Shown one piece after another: positions 1-5,095 of a stretch of DNA of 5,781 bases; positions within the stretch are counted from its first letter, which is position 1; the number at the start of each line of letters is the position of its first letter. The notes beneath the pieces were generated by a model. It was not told the DNA's origin, searched no databases, and worked only from the letters and a program-made list of their open reading frames with translations. Origin of the DNA: an uncultured Eubacterium sp. (GTDB lineage: Bacteria; Bacillota; Clostridia; Oscillospirales; Acutalibacteraceae); contig CAJOER010000133.1 in the NCBI GenBank assembly GCA_905233805.1, positions 1-5,781 on the forward strand, read 5' to 3'. The position numbers were made by a program, and so were the translations under genes.

Positions 1-33
1 GAAAAAACTGACTTCAAGACGCGTCAGAATTGA
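1..33 (+). CDS. 3' end of an upstream gene, probably the GerAA germinant-receptor subunit (partial)
   Basis: Reading from base 1, an open frame gives EKTDFKTRQN and ends at a TGA at 31-33. Only ten residues are visible, so the product cannot be identified from its own sequence. The call rests on position: gerAA normally lies directly upstream of gerAB and gerAC, and a short charged, hydrophilic tail suits the cytoplasmic C-terminus of a GerAA protein. The stop forms a TGATG overlap with an ATG at 33, but the next gene more probably starts at 51. The 5' part lies outside the window. Confidence 0.45.
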   Translation, partial: EKTDFKTRQN

Positions 34-39
34 TGAAAT

Positions 40-45
40 GGAGGG
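40..45 (+). promoter_or_regulatory. Ribosome binding site that decides the gerAB start
   Basis: GGAGGG lies five bases before the ATG at 51. The upstream in-frame candidates, TTG at 30 and ATG at 33, have no purine-rich site before them, and this site would fall inside their coding sequence. The start at 51 also begins the protein just before the family-typical ISPFQLF segment. Confidence 0.7.
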
Positions 46-50
46 CAAAA

Positions 51-848
51 ATGATTAATACAAAACCCGGAATTATATCCCCGTTTCAGCTTTTTACTCT
101 CCTGCTAACCTCAAGAATTTCGGGGCTTGCGGTGACTAATGAAATAACTGTTTTCGGCTTCCTATTTCAGTTTGCATTGAGCTTTGTTTTATCGGGCGCA
201 GCTTACGTTATTTCCAAAACAAACAGAATAAGCGGAAAAGTACGCAGAGCGTATCTTACAGTTTTCTGTATTCTTCTTACGGGTGCAACGGTTTTCACCC
301 TCCTTGATTTCAAGGAAAGGGCAATAAGCCTTAATGTTCCCGACGTTTTTGCCGCGGTTTTGCTCTGCTCAGCCGTGCTGTATTCCGCCTCGCTCGGTAT
401 GGAAGCGGTAGCAAGATTTTCTCAGTTTTCGGCTTTTATCATTGTCGCCGCCGTATTTCTCGGAACAGCAGTAAATATACGCAGAGTAAATAATTTTTCG
501 GAAATAAGACCTGAAATCTACGGAATATCTCCACTCAGTATAATTAAGTGCTTTGATATTCCCGTGCTCTACCTGCTTTATTCTCCGTATGTAAAAGGCA
601 AAAAAGAAAAAGCCCTTGCAGGCTCCGTTATTGCTTCTTATTCCGTTTCGTTTGTTTTATATTTAATTTGCTTTTTTGTTTTGAAGAGTTCGGCTGAGTA
701 TTATCCGTATCCCGTTTTCACCCTGTTTCAGCTCGGGGAAATAGGCAGTTATAATAAACTCGATATTCTCTTTACGGCTCCGCTTGTTTGTGCGCTTTTT
801 GTAAAACTTTCCGCTTATCTTGTGAGGGTTAAAAATGAAAATTGTTAA
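51..848 (+). CDS. gerAB: GerAB-like spore germination permease (compact)
   Basis: This is an inner-membrane subunit of a GerA-type germinant receptor, which senses small nutrients such as amino acids in the spore and belongs to the APC/GerAB-ArcD-ProY transporter family. With the start at 51 it has 265 residues and about eight hydrophobic segments. Family-like signatures are ISPFQLF near residues 10-15, the R22 region in the first helix, SPYVKGKKEK around residue 185 after a hydrophobic helix, and near the C-terminus YPVFTLFQLGEIG followed by a FVKLSAYL helix. Typical members have about 360 residues and ten helices. Here the loops are short and the protein ends soon after the FVKLS helix, so the last one or two helices are missing. 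The stop overlaps gerAC by 14 bases, indicating translational coupling. The missing helices could be a real lineage trait, because the gerAC start and its ribosome binding site are intact at the boundary. Confidence 0.8.
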   Translation: MINTKPGIISPFQLFTLLLTSRISGLAVTNEITVFGFLFQFALSFVLSGAAYVISKTNRISGKVRRAYLTVFCILLTGATVFTLLDFKERAISLNVPDVFAAVLLCSAVLYSASLGMEAVARFSQFSAFIIVAAVFLGTAVNIRRVNNFSEIRPEIYGISPLSIIKCFDIPVLYLLYSPYVKGKKEKALAGSVIASYSVSFVLYLICFFVLKSSAEYYPYPVFTLFQLGEIGSYNKLDILFTAPLVCALFVKLSAYLVRVKNENC

Positions 849-1416
849 AACCGTTCTTTCGATTATTATGCTTGTTTTTCTGCTGACCGGCTGTTCTCAG
901 AGCTTTATGCTCAACGAGATGTCGGTCGTTCAGGGAATATCGCTTGACGAAATCGGCGGAGAGGTTACCGTATGTATTCAGTATCTTGATTTGAATAAGG
1001 GTTCGGGAAAAAACGAAGGACTTAATTCTTCCCTTACCTCCAACGCGCAGGGGAGCGGGAAAACCCTCGTTGAGGCTATGACAAAGCTTGCCTCAACCAT
1101 GCCCGATAAAATGTATTACGGCCAGACTAAGCTTATAATTATCGGCGACGCGTTTTACGAAAAGCATATGACAGAACTGAAAAACGAGCTTCTGCGCAAT
1201 AATAATTTCCGCTGCGACCTCCTTCTCTCACGAAGCAAAGAGGGGAGAAAGGTTATTGAAAACGGCTTTCGCAACGAGCGCGTTCCGATTGACGGCGTGT
1301 GCAAGGAACTGAAAAGCGAAAACGCGCTTGTAAACGTCAACGATTACCTCGGCGATAACGGTATAAAACTGCCGCGGATAATCTCCCTTAACGACAGCGG
1401 ATATATAGTTTACTGA
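835..1416 (+). CDS. gerAC: GerAC-type germination lipoprotein, N-terminal domain only (truncated)
   Basis: This is the lipoprotein subunit (Ger(x)C family) of the germinant receptor, normally anchored on the outer face of the spore inner membrane. Residues 1-19 form a signal peptide ending in an LTGC lipobox, with Cys20 as the lipidation site. The next residues, FMLNEMSVVQGISLDE, match the start of the mature family domain. Further typical elements are GSGKTLVEAM, the KMYYGQTKLIIIGD strand-helix (around residues 90-105), and the KLPRII segment near the end. Ribosome binding site GAGGG lies six bases before the ATG, which overlaps the end of gerAB. The family is usually about 370-400 residues. 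This one has 193 and stops after SGYIVY, just where members usually continue with a GxAVFK-like strand into the second domain. The stop is seven bases into the tail of a converging minus-strand frame, which suggests the C-terminal half was removed by a deletion. Whether the remaining protein works is unknown. Confidence 0.8.
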   Translation: MKIVKTVLSIIMLVFLLTGCSQSFMLNEMSVVQGISLDEIGGEVTVCIQYLDLNKGSGKNEGLNSSLTSNAQGSGKTLVEAMTKLASTMPDKMYYGQTKLIIIGDAFYEKHMTELKNELLRNNNFRCDLLLSRSKEGRKVIENGFRNERVPIDGVCKELKSENALVNVNDYLGDNGIKLPRIISLNDSGYIVY

Positions 1417-1568
1417 TTGCTGAATATTGTCACGATTTCCTTTTCTTCGCTTTTGGTTTCATTCTTTTGAGCACCGACTGAAAAGAACGGAATTATAAAA
1501 GTTGCAAGGAAAACGATTAATAAAACAATAATGAATTTCTTTACGGTTATGCCCCCGTTTCTTGACAT
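1410..1568 (-). pseudogene. Probable 5' fragment of a membrane-anchored or secreted protein, SpoIID-like
   Basis: On the minus strand an open frame gives MSRNGGITVKKF, then one strong hydrophobic helix (FIIVLLIVFLATFIIPFF), a short charged linker rich in E and K, and IVTIFSNQ before a TAA. A basic start, one membrane helix, a charged linker and a first beta strand of this kind resemble the N-terminus of SpoIID, the peptidoglycan lytic transglycosylase needed for engulfment. The match covers only the poorly conserved N-terminus, so the identity is tentative. Everything after the first strand, including the catalytic domain, is absent. The ATG at 1568 is the best available start but has no clear ribosome binding site; an upstream ATG at 1601 is the alternative. 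The stop overlaps the gerAC stop tail to tail. It could instead be a genuine 52-residue membrane peptide, but fragment of a longer gene is the better reading. Confidence 0.45.
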
Positions 1569-1590
1569 TAATATAAAAATTATGTATAAT
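1562..1590 (+). promoter_or_regulatory. Sigma-A type promoter for the citrate synthase operon
   Basis: A perfect -35 box TTGACA (1562-1567) is separated by 17 bases from a perfect -10 box TATAAT (1585-1590). Transcription would begin near 1597, giving an untranslated leader of about 80 bases before the ATG at 1677. The leader is AT-rich and I see no clear operator or riboswitch in it. The promoter overlaps the 5' end of the minus-strand SpoIID-like frame, as expected for two divergent genes sharing a control region. Confidence 0.75.
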
Positions 1591-1662
1591 ATATTTTCCA
1601 TAAAATGATTTAATATGGGTAATTATAACTTTTGACCTGTATACTATATAAAATATATTAGC

Positions 1663-1669
1663 AAGGAGG
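1663..1669 (+). promoter_or_regulatory. Ribosome binding site of citrate synthase
   Basis: AAGGAGG, an exact anti-16S match, ends seven bases before the ATG at 1677. This favours that ATG over the in-frame GTG at 1671, which sits only one base after the site. Confidence 0.85.
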
Positions 1670-1676
1670 CGTGATT

Positions 1677-2858
1677 ATGCCAACAAACTATATATCTCCT
1701 ATTTCGATGGACGCTATATCTGCTCTTTGTGACGAGCTTAATAAGAATAACAGAATCGACCCCGCCAACTTTGAAAAGTACGAGGTAAAAAGAGGACTCA
1801 GAAATCCCGACGGTACCGGCGTAATGGCAGGGCTTACAAGAGTGTGCTCGGTTGAGGGTTACTATATTCTCGACGGTGAAAGAGTCGCTAAGGAAGGCCG
1901 CCTTTTATACAGAGGCTATAACGTTGAAGATATTATTGACAGCTGCGTTAACGATAACCGTTACGGTTTTGAAGAAGTTGCATGGCTTCTTATCTTCGGC
2001 TCAATTCCCACTCCCTCTCAGCTCTACGCGTTTAACGAGGTTATAGGCGAGTGCAGAACTCTTCCCGACGCATTTGTTGAAGACGTTATTATGAAGCATC
2101 CGTCCAAGGACATAATGAACAAGATGGCAAGATGCGTTATGGCGCTTTATTCATTCGATGAAAACCCCGACGATATTTCCGAGGTTAACGTTCTGCGTCA
2201 GAGCTTACAGCTTCTCTCTCAGTTCCCTAGCATTATGAATACCGCTTATCAGGTTAAGCGCCGCGCATTTTATAACAAGTCAATGTATATTCATCCCGTA
2301 AGGAAGAATATATCCACGGCTGAATACATACTCCGTCAGCTCAGACCCAATAAGGAGTATACGCAGGAGGAGGCTCATCTTCTTGATATCTGCCTTATGC
2401 TCCACGCTGACCACGGCGGCGGTAATAACTCTACGTTTTCAACAAGAGTTCTCACCTCAAGCGGAACCGATACTTATTCGGCTATCGCGGCGGGTATCGG
2501 CTCTCTTAAAGGTCCCCGTCACGGCGGCGCAAACATAAAGGTTGCTCAGCAGATGGATTACATACTTGAAAACGTTGCCGATCCGACCGACGAAAAACAG
2601 ATGAGGGATATGCTTGTAAAAATCCTCAATAAAGAGGCTAACGATAATTCAGGCCTTATCTACGGTATGGGTCACGCGGTTTATACTCTTTCGGACCCGA
2701 GAGCAAAGATTCTCAAAAAGAGCGCGAAGAAGCTTGCCATTGAAAACGGCTTTGAAAAAGAGTTCCTTACTCTTGACAATATTGAAAAGCTCACTCCCGA
2801 GGTCTTTGCGGAGGTTAAGGGCGTTGACAAGGCGATGTGCGCAAATATTGATTTGTAG
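1677..2858 (+). CDS. gltA: Citrate synthase, truncated by an internal deletion and frameshift
   Basis: This is a cytoplasmic citrate (Si)-synthase/2-methylcitrate synthase family enzyme, joining acetyl-CoA and oxaloacetate to form citrate; in anaerobes it supplies 2-oxoglutarate for glutamate. The 393-residue product has LLYRGYNVEDIID (about residues 75-87), the catalytic His243 in LHADHGGG, catalytic His282 in GPRHGGAN, the GHAVY.LSDPRA substrate loop (His333, Arg342), and the catalytic Asp392 in ANIDL. A TAG then follows immediately. Family members continue with about 20 residues (YSGFVY...LYTPLFA) and then an ARxxGW...HRxEE tail. That tail is present here, but two bases out of step, starting at 2858. 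The simplest explanation is a deletion of roughly 64 bases that also shifts the frame. The product keeps the Asp but loses the following helix and the citrate-binding Arg, so it should be inactive. The family assignment is certain; whether the lesion is biological or an assembly error is open. Confidence 0.9.
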   Translation: MPTNYISPISMDAISALCDELNKNNRIDPANFEKYEVKRGLRNPDGTGVMAGLTRVCSVEGYYILDGERVAKEGRLLYRGYNVEDIIDSCVNDNRYGFEEVAWLLIFGSIPTPSQLYAFNEVIGECRTLPDAFVEDVIMKHPSKDIMNKMARCVMALYSFDENPDDISEVNVLRQSLQLLSQFPSIMNTAYQVKRRAFYNKSMYIHPVRKNISTAEYILRQLRPNKEYTQEEAHLLDICLMLHADHGGGNNSTFSTRVLTSSGTDTYSAIAAGIGSLKGPRHGGANIKVAQQMDYILENVADPTDEKQMRDMLVKILNKEANDNSGLIYGMGHAVYTLSDPRAKILKKSAKKLAIENGFEKEFLTLDNIEKLTPEVFAEVKGVDKAMCANIDL

Positions 2859-2986
2859 CAAGAATTGCAGGCTGGTCGGCGCACAGACTTGAAGAGCTTA
2901 CCACGGGCGGAAGAATTATGCGTCCCGCGTATAAGAGCGTGTCAAAGCCGAGACAGTACATACCCATCGACCAGAGAACGGAATAA
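2858..2986 (+). pseudogene. gltA: Detached C-terminal end of citrate synthase in a shifted frame
   Basis: From 2858 the frame reads ARIAGWSAHRLEEL, then GGRIMRPAYKSV, and ends in YIPIDQRTE before TAA at 2984-2986. This is the standard citrate synthase C-terminus, including the Arg before the GW motif that contacts citrate and the HRxEE helix. It has no start codon or ribosome binding site and directly abuts the stop of the main citrate synthase frame, so it is the displaced end of that gene and not a separate gene. Its coding sequence is otherwise undamaged, which implies a recent event or an artefact. The natural stop lies 11 bases before the next gene. Confidence 0.88.
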
Positions 2987-2997
2987 CGGAGAGATAA

Positions 2998-3807
2998 ATG
3001 CAGAAAACCAGTTCATTTTACTATTCTCTGTTTGTTATTATGTCGCTGTTTGCGGCGCCCGTTATAAGATTCTTTTCGGTCTTTTACAAAAACTATATCT
3101 GCGCCGGAATCTATATTGCGCTGGTTGCCGCCGCGATTATATCAATATCTTACGAGAGCCTTAAAACAAAGCGGTATGCAAAAGCCTTTGAATTCAAAAA
3201 CGCGTTTCACCTTGACGTTTTTTCTTACCTGACTTCGGCGGGAATGTTTTTGAGCTTTATTACTCAGTGCGTAATGCTTTACAGCGCGTTTTCAACCCCG
3301 AAACGCAGCCTCACGGTTATTCTTTCAACGATAATGAGCGCGCTTTGCGCCCTCGTATCAAGCGTTTATTTTATAATTGTGGGCTTCTCATTCGGGGATA
3401 AGAATTACGATTTCAGAGAGTTTAAACTGATTCATATAGTTCCTATGCTCTGGGCGCTCTCGAACGTGTTTAATCTTGTAGAGCTTTCAACGGGCTTTGA
3501 AAAGAGTATCGACAGCGTATTGAAATATACGACGGTTATGATACTCGTGTGCTTCTTTTATTGCTTCGCGCTTGAAACCGACAGCGACGAAAAAGCGCAT
3601 AATACGACGGTGCTCTTTGCAAGATTGTACTCGTATCTTTCGATACTGTTTTTTACGGACAGACTCATACTTGTTCTGACCGGCAACGTAAGGCTTTTCG
3701 GCGCCGAAAATGCCTTTGCCCTTACAGGGCTTATGATTTGCGGCTTTACTTTCTTTTTTGAAAAGAATATTTTTAATAATTCCAATAATGAAATGACGGA
3801 GCTTTAA
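2998..3807 (+). CDS. Multi-pass membrane protein of unknown function
   Basis: This 269-residue protein has about eight predicted membrane helices, near residues 8-28, 33-52, 75-96, 102-127, 142-160, 172-192, 208-228 and 235-253. It has no recognisable signature and no obvious catalytic motif. The loops between helices are short; the longest hydrophilic ones are around residues 53-72 (basic, KTKRYAKAF) and 193-203 (acidic, ETDSDEKAH). The second half of the helices carries Phe, Tyr and Cys clusters. The ATG at 2998 is preceded at four bases by GGAGAG, and the gene begins 11 bases after the natural end of citrate synthase, so it is probably cotranscribed with it. A transporter-like gene follows two bases after its stop. 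I cannot assign a function; it could be a sensor-like or accessory membrane protein. Confidence 0.75.
   Translation: MQKTSSFYYSLFVIMSLFAAPVIRFFSVFYKNYICAGIYIALVAAAIISISYESLKTKRYAKAFEFKNAFHLDVFSYLTSAGMFLSFITQCVMLYSAFSTPKRSLTVILSTIMSALCALVSSVYFIIVGFSFGDKNYDFREFKLIHIVPMLWALSNVFNLVELSTGFEKSIDSVLKYTTVMILVCFFYCFALETDSDEKAHNTTVLFARLYSYLSILFFTDRLILVLTGNVRLFGAENAFALTGLMICGFTFFFEKNIFNNSNNEMTEL
3798..3801 (+). promoter_or_regulatory. Ribosome binding site supporting a TTG start
   Basis: GGAG lies eight bases before the TTG at 3810, inside the last codons of the preceding gene. No ATG or GTG occurs in frame until well inside the first membrane helices, so the TTG is the likely initiator and translation is probably coupled to the upstream gene. 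Confidence 0.6.
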
Positions 3808-3809
3808 TT

Positions 3810-4748
3810 TTGGCAGGGAGCTTTTTTTCGAATCTTTCGACCGTAGCCTTTCAGGTTGGTGTACTATACCTTATAGCCTCGGTCGGATTTGCAGCGGATA
3901 AAACAAAAATATTTGTTCAGGCGGACGGCAAACGCCTCGTCGATTTGCTGTTTAACCTGATATTACCTATTACGATAATCAATACCTTTCTGAAAATGGA
4001 AAGAACGCCCGAGCACGTAAAAGGGCTTGCGTTTGCGCTTCTTCTTGCGTTTCTTACCCACGTAGTTGCAATCGGCGTTGCTTCTCTCTCTTTCAGAAAG
4101 AGTGATTTAATGAAGAGGGGAATATATCACTACGCGATTACTTTCTCAAACGCGGCGTTTCTTGCGCTGCCGCTTGCTGAAAGCGTTGTCGGCAGAGAGG
4201 GTGTGTTCTATTCTTCATGTTACGTTGCAGTGTTTAACGTTTTCGCTTTTACTTACGGAATATATGAGGTATCGGGCCATAAGGCGAAAATTAACGTTAA
4301 AAACCTTATTTTAAACCCGGGCTCAATGAGCGTAATTATCGGTATCCCGCTCTTCCTTTTGCAAATCGACCCGCCCGAGATTATATCAAATGCCATGGAG
4401 AGGGTGGCGGCGTGCAACTCACCTATGGCGATGATAGTTTTCGGTACGTTCTTTGCAAACTGCAGTTTTAAAAACATATTCGCCAAAAAGGAAGTTTATC
4501 TCGTATCCTTCCTGAGGCTTATACTGATACCCGTGATAATGCTCTCGGTATTCAGGTTATGCGGAATGAACAGCGAAATGAGGACTGCGCTTACAATTTC
4601 CGCCGCCGCTCCCGTTGCAACAAACACCGCAATGTACGCGGCAAAATATGATAACGATACCGCTCTCCCGAGCGAAATAGTCGGGCAGACGAGCGTGTTC
4701 TCAATAATAACCATGCCGGTAATAGTAGCTATCGCGCTAATGGTGTAA
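3810..4748 (+). CDS. AEC-family (auxin efflux carrier type) transporter
   Basis: This is a cytoplasmic-membrane secondary transporter of the AEC/Mem_trans family, whose bacterial members move organic acids such as malate or malonate; the substrate here is unknown. The 312-residue length is normal and about ten hydrophobic segments fall in two groups of five. Recognisable elements are NLILP around residues 49-53 in the first half, the FSNAAFLALPL segment at 112-122 (the family's conserved Asn/Pro helix), the LNPGSMSVIIGIPL segment that opens the second half after a basic cytoplasmic loop, and APVATNTAMYAAKY near the end with a following helix. The start is TTG with GGAG eight bases upstream. 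The gene begins two bases after the preceding membrane-protein gene. Its place downstream of citrate synthase suggests a carboxylate substrate, but this is only inference. Confidence 0.88.
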   Translation: MAGSFFSNLSTVAFQVGVLYLIASVGFAADKTKIFVQADGKRLVDLLFNLILPITIINTFLKMERTPEHVKGLAFALLLAFLTHVVAIGVASLSFRKSDLMKRGIYHYAITFSNAAFLALPLAESVVGREGVFYSSCYVAVFNVFAFTYGIYEVSGHKAKINVKNLILNPGSMSVIIGIPLFLLQIDPPEIISNAMERVAACNSPMAMIVFGTFFANCSFKNIFAKKEVYLVSFLRLILIPVIMLSVFRLCGMNSEMRTALTISAAAPVATNTAMYAAKYDNDTALPSEIVGQTSVFSIITMPVIVAIALMV

Positions 4749-4768
4749 AAAAAGAAATGAGTGATTGA

Positions 4769-5092
4769 ATGAAACTTGTAATAACTATAATTTCAAATAA
4801 TGATACGGAAAAAGTGCTTGACGCAGTAGCAATTAACGGCTATTTTGCAACAAAGATTTCAACCACGGGGCAGTTCCTCGTGGACGGTCACACAGCCTTG
4901 CTTGTGTGCTGTGAGGACGAAAAGGTAGACAGACTTTATGAAATCCTTAAATCAAGCGTAACCAAGAGAAAAATTAAAACGCAGGGCGTAAAAAGCACCA
5001 TTACTGGCTCGCTTTTGAATCAGGCGGTCGATGTTGAAGAATACGGCGCGCTTGCGTTTGTCGCCGATATAGACAGATTCGAAAAGTTTTAA
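4769..5092 (+). CDS. darA: Cyclic-di-AMP receptor family protein (DarA/PstA/YaaQ), divergent
   Basis: This is a small cytoplasmic PII-like protein; family members form trimers that bind the second messenger c-di-AMP. Its 107 residues are close to the usual 109. The N-terminal MKLVITI strand, the DxxxxxxVLDAV helix, and the C-terminal FVADIDRFEKF ending are typical. The ligand-binding segment is changed: family members carry TKL(A/S)TGGFLxxGNTT, while here it is TKISTTGQFLVDGHTA, so Gly35 is Gln, Asn41 is His and Thr43 is Ala. The usual GGN-containing long loop is also replaced by an unrelated stretch, and the closing GGA is YGA (residues 92-94). Fold assignment is strong; ligand binding is uncertain. 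The start is ATG with a weak GAGTG before it. The next gene, holB, follows after three bases, matching the known yaaQ-holB linkage of Bacillota, although yaaR and tmk are absent here. Confidence 0.87.
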   Translation: MKLVITIISNNDTEKVLDAVAINGYFATKISTTGQFLVDGHTALLVCCEDEKVDRLYEILKSSVTKRKIKTQGVKSTITGSLLNQAVDVEEYGALAFVADIDRFEKF

Positions 5093-5095
5093 ACT

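Noticed and set aside
1155..1340. Minus-strand open frame inside gerAC
   Set aside because: It is antisense to clear coding sequence, gives an Arg/Ser-rich product with no recognisable features, and has no start signal.
1632..1659. A second promoter-like pair, TTGACC and TATATT with a 16-base spacer, before citrate synthase
   Set aside because: Transcription would start at about 1666, inside the ribosome binding site, which would remove most of it. The better pair at 1562-1590 explains expression.
1417..1676. Search for a terminator, riboswitch, tRNA or small RNA between gerAC and citrate synthase
   Set aside because: No stable hairpin with a T-run and no recognisable riboswitch or tRNA fold was found; the region is explained by the minus-strand fragment, the promoter and an AT-rich leader.
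2649..2884. Two overlapping minus-strand frames antisense to the citrate synthase end
   Set aside because: They mirror a conserved coding region and are typical shadows with no family resemblance.
2865..3164. A 99-codon plus-strand frame over the end of citrate synthase and the start of the membrane protein
   Set aside because: It covers the citrate synthase C-terminal codons and the next gene in a different frame; its product has no family resemblance and it has no ribosome binding site.
4862..4911. Small inverted repeats (CCACG/CGTGG and CACAGC/GCTGTG) that could form hairpins
   Set aside because: They are five to six bases long, lie inside the darA coding sequence and are not followed by a run of T, so they are probably codon-driven coincidence and not terminators.
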